From Enoplolaimus lenunculus (lineage: Eukaryota > Nematoda > Enoplea > Enoplida > Thoracostomopsidae), in contig JASANG010001604.1 of NCBI GenBank assembly GCA_030248215.1, positions 62,001-126,000 of the forward strand: a stretch of 64,000 nucleotides of DNA, written 5' to 3'. Below are positions 12,820 to 25,388 of the stretch, piece by piece. The notes beneath the pieces were generated by a model, which worked only from the letters and a program-made list of their open reading frames with translations, was not told the DNA's origin and searched no databases. Made by a program: the position numbers and the translations under genes. The first letter of the stretch is position 1, and every line of letters begins with the position of its first letter.

Positions 12820-14455
12820 GGAGCAAAAAACAACTGTACTTAAATACTCAAACGTCATCCAACAACGTATAAAATTCTCTTAAACACTATTAATGACTGC
12901 TCTCAAATCTGAGAAGCCAGAAGAAAGTTATCATTCTATTGTGAAGAAAATAAAAGATATAACAAATTGATACAATGCTCTTTTTTTTTACAAATGAATA
13001 CATCTATTATAGCGAACAGTTTTGATTAAATTTCCCAAACAAATACGTTTTTTTTCTAAATATTCAAAAGTACCAAAACGTAAAAAGAAAGTTTTAAAAT
13101 TTACATTTTCAACAATTCATAAAAATAATGACGGTGCGGTTGAAGCAAACTTTTTTGTCTATATAGCATGGTTCCAATATAGATCATTTAATAGTCGATA
13201 ATGATTATTTTTACAAGAGTGTGTAACTGGGCACATTCTGTGTAGAAAAGAATGTACTGGGCACGTGATGTGTTCTTGGCCTACCAGTGCGAACCATGAC
13301 ACTTTATATATGCGGCATCAAACATGCTCCCATAGTTTAATTTAGCAGTATTCATGTGTTAGCGACCCCTCGCTAAACAAGGGGGGCGTCAGTCAAAAAC
13401 GCAACGCCCGGTGGTACATTTTGTACCATGCGGGATGCCAAGCGTTGCACGCTCTTGTCATTATCCGCACTTGATGATACTAAATTTTGAAAGATCAATG
13501 AAATGCAAGCCAATTTTATACACTAACAAATTTCGATTATTGTCTTGTTTAAGTATTACGGAAAAGCCTGACCATTTTTTAGGAAAAATAACCAAAAAGA
13601 AGTTTTTGTTTTAATAATGCTGAAACTTAGATTTAATATTTTATTTCTGTTACTATTGCAATTAAAACAGCTAGCGTAACATTTGCAAAATGACAAACAA
13701 ATGGCGTTTTAGTTCCAACAAAAATGTAGTTATAAGGTGTATTTAACTGCTTAAATTTCAAGCTATAGTTTTGAAAAAAAACAAGACATTATTTCTACTA
13801 GTACTGTTTATCCGATACTGTAAAATACCGATATACCGATGCTTGTACATGAACACTGATACCAATACGAAACCTATATACCTATTTACTCACTAGTAAA
13901 TTACTTTAATTGGTATTATCACAGGCACGTTTATAGTATTCTTTATAATAAATTTTACACTTTTATTGAATTATAAATTTCTTACAAGACAGAAAGAGAT
14001 CTTTAGCTCTTATTCAAATGTTGGTACCATGAAGTAATTTTCGTATACTATTTACGCTCAGGCCTGGGCTTAATAGGCATGGCTTGTGAAAATTCGCATC
14101 TATATTATATAGTAAGCCTTAGCCTTAAACGTAGGGAAAATGTGAACAAGAGTTATTTTAAATTAAAAGTTTATAAGTGTTTCGAGGGGTGCATATCATG
14201 AATTATTAAAACTAAAACACAATAAAGAATATAGATCATTCTTTCTTAAAGTTTAGTTCACACTTGGCTGACCGCAATTTTAAAATGCGAAATCCGCCGT
14301 ACAGAGCGTCAGCTATCCGAAACAACAAAACCGGGGCGTTTATCTCGGTTTAGATTTGTAAAACTTATATTTCCTTAAAAATAATTTAAGCTGTGGCTAT
14401 AAAAAATAATCATGCAAGTACTTATCCAGATAACACTAGAATAGTTGTTACTTTA
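12820..14455. other. intergenic, no feature recognised
   Basis: AT-rich sequence. A few CTTAG-like words near 14,060-14,135 may be a decayed CTTAGG-MITE. No coding or RNA signal. Confidence 0.45.
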
Positions 14456-14464
14456 GGGGTCATC

Positions 14465-14646
14465 CAATGGCGGATCCATGGGGGGCCACCCCGGCCGTGC
14501 CCCCCCCCCCCCCAACAGCATCTCGATAAAAATTATATACTTAGCAATTTTGTGACAATAGTTCGTGGTTTGTGTGTGGGTCAAAAGTAAGTTTATTACC
14601 TGCGAAATTTTGGCCCCCCCATTTTGAGATCCTGGATCCGCCACTG
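14465..14646 (+). mobile_element. hAT-type MITE, family C (TGGCGGATCC ends)
   Basis: A 182-bp element with inverted ends CAATGGCGGATCC and GGATCCGCCACTG, long C-runs just inside, and a perfect 8-bp target duplication GGGTCATC (14,457-14,464 and 14,647-14,654). Ends of the form CAGTGGCGGATCC are typical of widespread hAT MITEs. No coding capacity. Confidence 0.9.
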
Positions 14647-15635
14647 GGGTCATCCTTTTCATTATAGGCAACGGCAGCGAACCCATATTCACCTTGATTT
14701 AATATGTTTATACACTAAACCAAAAAATCAAAACAAACCGAAGCAGCAAGTTTCCCATTGTTTTAACAGAAATTCAACGTTTAAAACGGTTCAGCTCAAA
14801 CTGATTCGAAGATTGTACACAGAATTTCAAGTATTCCTTTATAAACGCTAAAACTACTATTTTTAAATAGATAACATTTACAGTACTCAGCTATATGATA
14901 TATATTTGTGTATAAATTTATGTAGGGCAGAAACTTTTATGATGGAGCGCAATTTACGTTTTTGTCGTTCAAAAAATGCTACCGTCTGTTGCGAATCAGA
15001 GGCCTATTGCTGAAGTTATTTGAACAATTTAAAGTGAAAATCATTTACGCCAAAATATTTTCGTGTTTAGTTGAACGTTGAAACGAAGTTAATGACATTA
15101 ATCAATCCTTTCCCACAATGCTTGCCGATTGAAAGTTAGACATAAACGAATTTTTGATCAAATCTCGGTGTCCTAAATTTTGGGTCTAAGCAGAAGCACA
15201 ATCATAAGCATGCCGCGAAACCTGAAATCTTAAAAAGTAATGATGGGAGTCAAATTGTATGTACAGTGGGCAACGGAATATCGATTTCTATTATGCTGTC
15301 GATACCAATTGTCACCTTATAAACCATGTTAAAACACAGACTATTAAGGAGATGCGATCTTTAGCGAAGCTCACTATCTCCAATCACAAATATTACGCTT
15401 CCAGAATCTCTTGATTGCGATTCTGCACTGCATCTCATTATCATATGAAACACAGTGTGGCATAAACCAGAAACCCTTTTTTGGTTAAACTGCGCAGAAT
15501 AGTATTTGTTATGGTGCTGGAATATAAGCCACACAAGGTTTAATCGTTTCCTTAAATAAAAAACATAGAGCACATACGCACGCACTACAGCAAGTGGAGT
15601 ATCCATTATTTTTTAGGAATTGAAAACCTGAAACA

Positions 15636-15807
15636 CAGGCGCGCAGCCAGCTCACCTTGCTAGGGGGGGCTAAAATTTTTTCAGGATGGAGGAGGGGCAT
15701 TCAAGAATTTTCAATGAGTTACAAGCAGGGTTGAAAATTTTCAAGGGGGGCCATTATTTTCCAGGGCGTTTGAGCCCCCCTCCTGGCCCACCTTGGCTAC
15801 GGGCCCG
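15636..15807 (+). mobile_element. hAT family A MITE (copy)
   Basis: Full-length relative of 236-403: CAGGCGCGCAGCCAGCTCAC at the left, the AATGAGTTACAAGCAGGG core, and GGCTACGGGCCCG at the right. I could not pair an 8-bp duplication around it, so the ends may have drifted. Confidence 0.8.
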
Positions 15808-15809
15808 CT

Positions 15810-18340
15810 GCAATACTAGCGCTTTTTTCCGTTGGAGGTTATGTTCCGGTTCTAGCTCAACAACATGCTTGCAGTGGGACCAAAACACTTCTAGTACGAG
15901 CTTCCATTTGATTCATAAAGCTTTAAACGCATTTTTAAAACTAAGATGGTTAACCTTATATAAGTCCCTCTGTACTCGGCCGTTCTAATTACTGGTACGC
16001 GTTCTCTTCAACACTGAATTCTAAACACGAGTGCACCTCTACTCAACAAGTCATCACGCGAGAAACTTGACCAATTACAGATTTTAAGTTTTGTTGAATG
16101 ATGGCTGTTACTAATGTAGTGTTTTGCTTCAAAGGGAAGTGTAAATACTAAATACAGTTCAGCCAGCCGAGTACCCTGAAATACAAGGTCAATGGTTTGT
16201 TTATGATTAAAAAAGTAATCTCTCAAAGCCCCATAGGCGTCAAAATATTTGTTTTTCGGCATTTAAACAAAACTAGATTTAAAAATATCCGTCGAAATAG
16301 TTACATATACATTCCGCAAGTGCACCCATACGCACATTAATTTGGATTATTTTTTTTAAACAATTGGAAAACAAACCTCAATACGACTATACTATGGTCA
16401 TTGCTAAAACACTTGAACTACTATGGTAAATACGGTTAGATTTCAACGAGGCGAGGACAGTCTTTATCAAGTGTGAGAATCTTCAACAAAAACAACAACA
16501 ACGACAACAACAACAACAACAGAAAACTTGGCATGTACGCTTGGTTTATGTTAAATAAATATTTTTAGGTGGACCGTCTAATGCGTAAGGCATTTCAAAG
16601 ACAGACATGTGTGGAAAAGCGTCCTGGGCTATTGGTTTTTTCATTTTTATGCCAAATCTGTTCACGACACCTATGTTTTGCCGGAGACGGAGATGGAACC
16701 GAAGGTTAAACAGAATTGTATATATGTGATTAAAGTAATGTCGAATGTCCTGGTTTAACGAAATCTGCATAAAGTGCATAGTGTTGTCAAAGAATTGTTA
16801 AGCTTCCGTTGTGAGAAATCTAGGCAATTAAACTTTTAACGATGTTATATCAAAATCCATGAACGTCGTACAAGTTTTACAAAAATACAAAAAGTTTCAC
16901 TATTAATACAGGAACCTCCAACTGAGCCTGAAATCAATAGAACTTAGGTTTGTTACGGCGATTTACGCACTATTTATGCAGAAAATAGGGGTGAAACAGA
17001 TTTTGGAATGAAATGTTCAATTGCGATTCGAAGTGTTTTCAGTGGGATACCCGCACTCATTGTTTTCCGATTTCATCAGGTAAACTTGTTACCCAGCTGC
17101 TCTGCAGTAAATGAATTCCAATTGTCGAAAACGTATTGGCCTACTTTTCTGTAGGTATAAGGGGAAATTTAAAAAAATTAAGGAACACGGCATTTTGGTC
17201 AACGCTTTTCAAAATATAACTTCACTTCTATAAAGTCAAGAATGTTTAGGTCTGTTCTAAATAGAATGCTAGAATGCAGATGTGAAAAATTTCTTATATA
17301 TTTCATCATCACAACATCACAGATTTACAGGATTATATTTTTAAATTTTGTTTCTTGAGGATCATAAGTAGTGGAATCGGTTTCAGCAAAATGCACCCTC
17401 GACCAGTGGTCCCGCGAGAATCTGATCTTGGAAAATTCAACCTTAAAAAATTTGTCTCTGCTTTTAGATCGTCCTTGAAAATTCGTTTCCTATAGAGCCA
17501 GAAACGCTGCGATGTTCACTCTTGACAATTTTGTTGGCTCGTGTGTGCGTGCAGACCGGTAAGCAATTTCTGGTGCACGTTCCATATAGCTCGAACACTG
17601 TAAATACCATTGAATTGATATTAATCTCACAATGAGTTGAATCGCTGAGTCTGAATTTTGGTCTCAAGTCGACCTAAGCCAATTTAGACTTAATATATCG
17701 TGGCTAATGCAATTGTAATTGGTATAGGTCTCGGACTTTAAATAGCTAATACTTGGCCGTCTTCTCTGTGTGTCCTGTTACAAGTTGATGATATATAGGC
17801 CTTGCAACTTTCGAATCAATGAATACTGTGGCTCAAAATTCAGCACATTTTCTCCATATATGATTTGTTATACTCCCGTAGTACCAATTTTGAGTGCAAC
17901 AACTGCAATTAGTGAGTTTGGAAACCTATTACTAAATGATATTTGCTATATCCATTTAAGAATATGGGTACTATGAGTCAGGGTAAATCTTTTCAACTCC
18001 GAATTCTAAGAGTTAAGCAGGAACTTAAGAAAGCAGTAAGGTTGGTTGAGTTAAACAGCTAACAGCTGGGTTGTAGAGACGTACATATGCGGAATTCACG
18101 TTGTAAATGGGGCAGGTCGGGTCACGTTGGGTCGCATTCTATATATTGTGTAAACTTTTTGTCTGCGATGTAACCCAATATGATAGCCCAGTTGTCTGCT
18201 ATCATAATGTATCGGTCCCGTTTTGTCTTTCTCAGCCATTTACTTGGCTAGGATTGCGTATGGCGGAATATCTCATGAATTATGATACCAAAAAAACAAA
18301 TGCCATCATATGTACGAGAGTATGTAATAACAAGCGTACC
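15810..18340. other. intergenic, one microsatellite
   Basis: No gene recognised. A short (ACA)n tract lies at about 16,489-16,521. The remainder shows only short frames with no family resemblance. Confidence 0.5.
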
Positions 18341-18347
18341 GCCCTGA

Positions 18348-18595
18348 TTTTGGCGGGAAATTTGAATTTTGGCAGGAAAATTCAAATTTTGGCGGGAAGT
18401 TTAAATTTTGGCGGGAAAATTCATAATTTAGTGGCAAAATTATATTTTTGGCGGAAAATTCTCATTTTAACGGGAAATTAAAATTGTGTGGGGCCTCTAG
18501 ACTTGGGAAAAAATTTCATTTTTGACGCGAAAATTCAAAATTTGGAGGGAAAATTCAAATTTTGGCGGGAAAATTCGAAATTTGGCGAATTGTCA
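18348..18595 (+). repeat. 20-bp-unit minisatellite with E2F-like sites
   Basis: About twelve degenerate units of ATTTTGGCGGGAAAATTCAA. Three contain an exact TTTGGCGGGAAA (18,349-18,360, about 18,406-18,417 and about 18,560-18,571), the consensus binding site of E2F/DP, and others differ by one or two bases. It lies about 1.7 kb upstream of the Rac start codon. That makes a regulatory role possible, but the tandem layout can equally come from minisatellite expansion. Confidence 0.7.
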
Positions 18596-19630
18596 TAAAA
18601 TACGTTTTAAATTGCATAATGGGATGGATATATGTTGATTTGGAAAAGCACAGGATTTTCAACTATCAATTTGTCTAATAGTGTCACGTGACATTCGAAC
18701 ATTTGTATTTTGAGATAACCTGTGTGTTCGTGCTTTGTATAGCAATATCATATAATCGTCTTTCGATCGTCCGTATCATGATGGTAGATAGCAGAAATTT
18801 ATGTTGATTTCGAATCAACATGTGACAAGACGTGACCCAGCTGCCCCAGTTATAGCATGAATCCCGCATTAAACCGTCCTGGAATTCAAGTCGAATTCGA
18901 ACTTTAGAATGTTAGTTTGAAAGTTTATAGTCACAGATTTTGTTAAACTCCCTGCTCTCATTATTCGAGTATTTCTCACTCCAAAATCAGAACTAGATCA
19001 GCTAATAAATGTTAACTGGCCAGCAAAAACCTTATTGAGAATCTACAATTTAAGCAAAAATAAGTGGAACTTTTAATAAAGTCATGTTTCTGCAACCCAT
19101 CCATTGTTTATTAAACCGAGAAGTAACCAAGAATGACTAATCTGTTTTCTGAGATGATTCATATCAATTGCACTGCCGCAAAACGTTTCTTGCACACCTA
19201 GCCGCTTATGTACTTCTCAACGATGTTTATAAAAATTTTATCGAATGGCATATTATACACTGTATTGGTATGTCTCATTTTCCCAGGTGAAACAATATAT
19301 TCAAAAAACGAACGCATGATCATGTCATAGCTAGTGGAGATTGAGTCAAATTAAGGTATAGTATATTCTGGCATGTTTTATAAGGTTGGTTAAATTCTTG
19401 TCTGATTGTCTTGTCTAGATGTCAACATGTTCAACACTTAATTCCCAACCAAGATTTTTAAGTTTCAAGGCAATTGTTTGGCACTTGTGTTCTAAGAGTA
19501 ATAATCTCATGCTGATGCTGCACATCGGCAAAAATCACAATAAAAACATGGAAGAACCAAGGTACATGTGTACAATGTTGAGGTTCTTAAAATCATAAAA
19601 ACCGAAAAACTAAGCAGTTGATTGTGAAAC

Positions 19631-19852
19631 GGCGTGGCTCAGTGGCTAGTGCGCTGAACTGATAATCTGTCTACCAATTTCAAAACCTCATAGGAATTTA
19701 CCTCATTTTCAGCTGCTGAGCACTCAAAATTAAAAAATGTCACGGTCAGGGGACGATCTCCTCGAAAAAAGGAGGATGTCGGGTATTGCACGTTGGAATA
19801 CCTGAATGGAAAAGCGCACACGTAAAAAAGGTCGCTGGTTCGAATGAATCGT
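19631..19852 (+). pseudogene. tRNA-Ile-like sequence split by a 158-bp insert
   Basis: GGCGTGGCTCAGTGGCTAGT (A box) continues to CTGAACTGATAATCTG, an anticodon arm with GAT in the loop as in tRNA-Ile. The expected continuation AAGGTCGCTGGTTCGAAT (variable loop and B box) appears only at 19,828, after about 158 bp of unrelated sequence. The acceptor stem does not close, so this is a tRNA-derived SINE head or tRNA pseudogene, not a working tRNA. Confidence 0.55.
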
Positions 19853-20259
19853 GATTATTTGTTTAAACTACTTCACACTGACATAACACCTACATTACGA
19901 ACAAGATCGCACAGTCAACATTTCAGTGTCTATTTAAGTAGCTTAGCCTATCTTAATTTGGTGTATATTCTTAAACGAAACATTGTGCCAAAACATTTTT
20001 ATTGCTTGTTTGCATAGAATTTGGCGCAAAAAATCTTTGGTGAAAAATCGTGTAACGAGGTTTTTCGACATCAATCATTTTTAAGATAAGTTCGTTGACT
20101 GTTGAGCATAAATAGGTTCGTATCGTGAACTTAACAAAGTGAACTTTCAGGAACTGTAGAGTATTTCGCATAACTATATTGAACAATAGCAATGCTCACA
20201 AATATGTGCTTTTAATGTGTTCGGTACTGCAGGTTTCTAGCTACTGCTGAACGTTTGTG

Positions 20260-23200
20260 ATGTCACAGCCTGGTCGTGCTATAAAATGTGTTGTGGTTGG
20301 AGATGGAACAGTTGGGAAAACTTGTATGCTCATTTCTTATACCACCGATCAATTTCCTGTCGAATATGTGCCTACTGTGTAAGTGTTGTTTTGCATATAT
20401 TGATGCTAATTTCTTATATGTATATTGAGCAAAGCGAAACGAAGCTTTTTTTGTTTTGGTCCGTCCGAAAAGAATCTCAGGAATCGCTGAACCGATTTTG
20501 ATAAACTTTCCTTGTTGGAAACCCAATTATCCTGGAATGTGTACCTCTCATTGAGGTTTTAAAATTTTAAGCCGTTTATTAGCTAAAGTCTAGTTATCGC
20601 ATAATTAGTTAAGCTTAATTTAGGACTTTTTAACCTTATTTCACTAATTTTTAGGGTTACACGCAATGTCATTTTAGCAGTAAAGTGTGTCTGATTGCGA
20701 GAAATCTAAATAAATTGTCTACAGACCTACAAAACAGATAATTGAATAGTTAGCTGATAACTTATTTGCATATATATCAGCATTATTGATAAGCCTAAAT
20801 TAGGACTTTTTACAATAGTTGACTAATTATTAGGGCTACCAGCAATCTAATTTCAGCACTAAAAGGTTTTTTGGTCAAACCTGATCACTGAATAGTCAGC
20901 TAATAGCTAATTTGCATATTACGTAGTATAATTGATAAGCCTAAATTAGGACTTTTTACAGTATTTCACTAGTTATTAGGATTACATGCAATCAAAATTC
21001 AGCGATAAAGTATTTTGGTTGCAAAAAATAGCATAATTGATAAGCCTAAATTGGGATTTCTTGCACTATTTAACTGATTAGCGGTATTGAAGTGTTTTTG
21101 GGCGCGATGATTCAGAATCAGTTGTTTACAAACCTGCAAAACCGACAAATAAATAGTTAGCTAATAACCAATTTGCATATTAGCTTAATTGCTTAAGTGT
21201 GTTCGTGCTTCCCTCAATACATGTAGTCCCATTACGACTGGTTATCAAATGCGTTTTGCTATTTATGTATATTTATTTATTAGGCTGATTTTGTTATCGC
21301 CGAGAATTTACCAATTAGCTCACAGCATCATATTCTTGCACTTCAGAATTTCTAAAAATTCGGTGCAATTCATTGTGATTTTCTCCGTTTAAATTTATGT
21401 TATCTGAAATTTAAAAATAAACTTAAACATTCAAATTCATAATTGTGGTTAACGGCGTGGTAAATGTCAACATTTCAGCTTCGACAATTACTCAGCACCG
21501 CTCTGTGTCGATGGGATTAACGTTAACCTAGGGCTTTGGGATACCGCTGGCCAAGAAGATTATGATAGACTGCGCCCCTTGTCATACCCTCAGGTGACTT
21601 GTGTTGTTTATGCCAAATAGTATCGTGTCTCGTTTTAAATTATGGACAAGATTTGTAATAATGATTGTCAAATAACATAGAAAATAACTCATAGAAAAAG
21701 CATAAATCCATAGAAAAGCAGAAATTTTATTGAGCGCAGCAAAACTATGAGTGAAACTTGGAGTTTTGCGAAGGGTTCTCTGTTTTGTATTCGGGGGTCA
21801 AATGGTGGATGTCCGTCCGACCAGAATCTCTGGAAATTTGAATAATACGTCAAACCTAAACAATGACTTCTTACATTATTCCACTAATTATTAGGATCAA
21901 AAACCATCTCATTTCAGTACTACAAGGTTTTTACATCTGATGAATCTGAATTGAACGCTTATAAGTCTCCAAAACCGATAAACGAATAGATAAGTACAGA
22001 CAACCTATATATGCTAGCTTATTACTAAGATATGGGCCGATGTCACTGTTTTTGCCGAAATTGATGCCAATTCTTATTAAATTTCGCCGATACCGATATT
22101 GATTCCAATTATAGTACATTATGTTTAAAGAACCATTGGCATTACTACCAGGGTGCAACCGGAATTCCGGTTCCGGTAGGGAAATCCGGTATTTTTCACT
22201 ATCCGGTTTCGGTAACAATCCGGTATTTTTTCACCGGAATTTTTCGGTATTTGCGGCATTGAAAATTTTTTTTCATTCGAAAATTTAAGAAAAATTGGCA
22301 TATTATTCTAACTTATTTATCTAAAATTGTCCGTGCGTGTATTGCCAAAATTTTCAATTTGTGCCATACTCCATAATTTATAATAAGTTTCCACCTACTG
22401 CATTTGTTTCAGGATTTTGGCATTCTTAATTGTGTGTTTACGGCATTAAAAGAGATAAAATAGCGCTTAAAAATGAATTTTTTGGAAACAAATATTTTTT
22501 ATTTTCCGGTTCCGGCTCCGGTTCCGGTATTTTATTAACTTTCCGGTTCCGGTATTTTGTAATTCCGTTTGCACCCTGATTACTATCTTACATCAATATA
22601 AACGCGAAGAGGTAAATCGTAAGAACCATAAACATTTATAAAATTTTATGAGAACGGTTTATTCCTATTAACGGTCTGAAACGTAAACGCAGAAGACATC
22701 AGTTTCCTGAGCAAACGTACTGATATACGCCAGCAAATGAAATTTATAGTATATATGGCAAACTCACTGTTAAGTGCAAAAGATATCGGCGACGAATTTG
22801 TTTTTTTGCAATGGTGATGGTGATAGTCGCGAAAAGTGCCGATATTGCCGATGCAGATTAATCGGCGCATCCTTACATATTAGCTTAATGGATACAACCT
22901 AAATTAGGACTTTTAAATTATTTAACTACAATTTTTAAGTACAAGGATTCTGAATAAATTGTTTGTAAACGTCCCAAAACAGATAAATGGACAGCTACCT
23001 AGTAACTTATTTGCATGCGCTATTGGATTTAGGGTTTTCGGGCATGAGAAATTCCGAGATAGCATATAGCAATTGGAACAATTTCAAATTAGTTCGCTAA
23101 TCGATAATTAGTTGTTGAGTATGTGAGCTGTGACAGTTAAGTTATTACCTTATACCTGCGAATAGGCTGTACAATTGTCTGTTGTGAATGTAAGGTTACA

Positions 23201-24138
23201 TGATGTCGCAATGAGCAATTTGAATTTGCCTACACATGCAGTACAACTGCAATATTCAAAATGTTCAGCAAACATATGTATGCATTTACTAGCATTCAAA
23301 CTGAATTTTATTTGTTTCAGACTGACGTTTTTCTGTTGTGCTTTAGTGTTGTTAGCCAAGTTTCCTTCGATAATATTAGTACCAAATGGATATCGGAACT
23401 GAGACATCACTGCCCAGATGCTCCAATAATCTTAGTAGGTATGTCGTGTTCATTTGCATTTGTTAGCTTCATGCATTTTTTCGCGCGTAGTTCGACAGCA
23501 TTGTGTACTGTAGTACAAACTATCGGTTTACGAACAGAGCATGGTGCAGACAACTAGTATAGCTTAATAAAAACTTTTCTTTAACCTCTCTCATGTCGTT
23601 GTTTTATTGTAGGAACAAAAATTGACCTTCGCGAAGATGCGGAAACACTTAGATACCTTCAAGAGAACAATCAATCGCCAATCTCACGTAGTTCTGGTCA
23701 AAAAATGTGCAACAAAATAAGAGCTGTCAAGTATATGGAGTGCTCTGCCCTAACACAAAGAGGATTAAAACAGGTTAGTGAAATTACTGATATTTTTTGC
23801 CATTGATTAGTTTTATAAGGTCGAATATGGATGTGGTGCAAGAAGAAAGTATACACTTAATCTAATTTATTGAAAGATAGGTTTGGACCGCATCTTGAAA
23901 CGTTGTCTCGTGCATGTTGCGTTAAAAACTGAGTATCTTGATTTTCTTGTCCCGTTTGCTACCATATATAGACTGATATACTGACTAGGAACTAAAAATC
24001 TGAATTTTCAAAAGCAATTTAGGGCCTCTCTTTGTAATATTAATCCGAGGTGTATCGTTGCAGGTTTTCGAGGAAGCCGTTCGTGCCGTGTTGAAACCTC
24101 AGCCGATTAAAAGGAGACGGAAATGCGCTGTATTATGA
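20260..24138 (+). CDS. Rac-like: Rac-family small GTPase, 5 coding exons
   Basis: Coding exons: 20260-20378, 21479-21593, 23321-23438, 23613-23773, 24064-24138; all introns are GT-AG and the sum is 588 nt (195 aa). The protein shows the P-loop GDGTVGKT, switch I EYVPTVFDNYSA, switch [22 protein letters not shown], the guanine motif GTKIDL, the Rho insert, and SALTQRGLK, which is the Rac rather than the Cdc42/Rho form. The tryptophan before DTAG that specifies Rac GEFs is present. The C-terminus is polybasic (KRRRK) with a CAVL box, predicting geranylgeranylation and membrane anchoring. Like other Rac proteins it should cycle between GDP and GTP and drive actin remodelling. The start is fixed by an in-frame TGA at 20248-20250; it gives MSQPGR before AIKC, four residues longer than RAC1. 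Divergence from RAC1 in the middle and insert suggests a lineage-specific paralogue. A possible 5'UTR acceptor (ACTGCAG) sits at about 20,232. Confidence 0.93.
20404..21200 (+). repeat. AATTAG-repeat element in Rac intron 1
   Basis: The left part (CCGTCCGAAAAGAATCTCAGG, then ACCGATTTTGATAAACTTT) is followed by repeated blocks of about 140-200 bp containing CTAAATTAGGACTTTTTA, CACTAATTATTAGG and GCTAATTTGCATATTA. The same modules recur in reverse at 32,575-33,215 inside a TAF3 intron and partly at 21,757-22,020 and 22,870-23,110. It is non-coding and of unclassified transposon type. Confidence 0.7.
21757..22020 (+). repeat. AATTAG-repeat element fragment, Rac intron 2
   Basis: Shares GTGGATGTCCGTCCGACCAG, AGAATCTC and CCACTAATTATTAGG with the copies at 20.4 kb and 32.6-33.2 kb. 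It is degenerate and broken up. Confidence 0.6.
22149..22578 (+). mobile_element. hAT-type MITE, family D (CAGGGTGCAACCGG)
   Basis: A 430-bp element in Rac intron 2 with ends CAGGGTGCAACCGGAATTCC and the inverse of AATTCCGTTTGCACCCTG, many CCGGTTCCGGTATTTT repeats next to both ends, and an 8-bp duplication ATTACTAC / ATTACTAT (22,141-22,148, 22,579-22,586). The central part is AT-rich and non-coding. Confidence 0.88.
22870..23110 (+). repeat. AATTAG-repeat fragment, Rac intron 2
   Basis: Contains CATATTAGCTTAATGGATAC, CTAAATTAGGACTTTTAAA and the following modules of the intron 1 element, in the same orientation. Confidence 0.55.
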
Positions 24139-24828
24139 TGTGCAGCGAATGCCGGTGTTATTGTTGACTTATAACCGCTGTATTATCTTCATTGTCTTAA
24201 ATATGCGATGTGAATGTACTTATAAATCAGTGATACGTTATTTATTCCGTTGACTGCGCATCGGAGCTCTTGGTTTTTTATGTTTCTATAATTAGGGTCA
24301 GCACAGTTAGAGCTCTTGGTATTTTATGTTCCTTAGGGTATACTTGTATGTATGTAATGTATGTAAATTTTTATTATTTTTAGGATAATGGCTTGATGAT
24401 TAACATTTCGACAGATTTTTAATAGTAATACACCTTGGTTGATCTAACTCTGAAACAGTCTGTGATGTTGAAAACATAAATTTGAATTTGTGAAAGTTTT
24501 AAGTTAGTTCTGTTTCTGAATTTTATAAGGGATTCTTGTTGATAATCTACGTAAAATCGACAGTTAATAATCGATCACTTTTTAATGACATATTACAACT
24601 ATATTATGCGTTCTGGTATGTATTAAATCATTGTTGCTTTTTGGACGGGCTGAATAACGTTTTTATTGCGGGACTGAAATGCACGTACAATGACTGCTTT
24701 TCTGCCTGTCCGTGTGTTACTGATGTGAAAAACGAAGTCGGAAGTGAAACGAAATTAGGTAGCAAAATTACGTATTTGCCTAAGTTTAACAAAATTTGTC
24801 ACGGCGAAAAACTTGTTTTCAAGTCGTC
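24139..24828 (+). other. probable Rac 3' UTR and downstream DNA
   Basis: Sequence following the Rac stop codon. There is an open frame from 24,536 to 24,883, but it has no family resemblance and overlaps a MITE-like end (TTGCACCCTG near 24,829), so I treat it as non-coding. ATTAAA near 24,620 is a possible weak poly(A) signal; no strong AATAAA occurs close to the stop. Confidence 0.4.
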
Positions 24829-24871
24829 GTTGCACCCTGCAAATCTTAAATTTCTTAAAACGGAAATGGAA

Positions 24872-25142
24872 AACGAATATTGAAGTACTTATAAAAGTTT
24901 CAATTTATTTTTCTGTCAACAAAACAGGCATGCATATATTTCCAGGTTTAGAAAAATTCGATAGCAAATGTGGCAGGATAATTTTTATTTCGTTGGAGAC
25001 ATTTGCAGCATATCTGCAACGACAAATTGCGAGATATACGTGATTCGTAACTAATTTTTAATAAAATTCACAATTTCCATTAATATTTCTGTAAAGGAAA
25101 CGGAAACGATTATGACCGGAAACGGGTATCTGGTTACATCCT
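24872..25142 (+). mobile_element. family D-related MITE fragment (3' end)
   Basis: Ends ACCGGAAACGGGTATCTGG then TTACATCCTG, and carries GCAGCATATCTGCAACGAC and GAGATATACGTGATT modules that recur at 27,262-27,562. This looks like a second subfamily of the CAGGGTGCAACCGG elements whose left end is missing or unrecognisable. Confidence 0.55.
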
Positions 25143-25254
25143 GCAAAACAGAGTCAATATAAAGACCAGAGGCTGAAACGCTTTTCTGCTGCACTGCAAT
25201 ATACACAGTAAACTTAAAATTTCTAACTTAAGCTAAGTGCAACTCATTCTTACC

Positions 25255-25388
25255 ACAGGTGCAACCGGAGGTGAAAAATAGCGGGCTCTGGCATGCAGAT
25301 ATTTACCGGGCAGAATTTCCGTTATGTTTATATTGGAAACGAATACTGATTTTTACCGGAAACGGATATCCGGTTTCACCTTGGTTTA
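25255..25388 (+). mobile_element. short family D-like MITE
   Basis: Begins CAGGTGCAACCGGAGGTG and ends ACCGGAAACGGATATCCGG then TTTCACCTTG, an internally deleted relative of the family D subfamily at 24,872-25,142. I could not pair a target duplication. Confidence 0.5.

Noticed and set aside
24536-24883. A 115-codon plus-strand open frame downstream of Rac
   Set aside because: It has no domain resemblance, lies in the probable Rac 3' UTR and runs into a MITE-like end; its length is within chance expectation.
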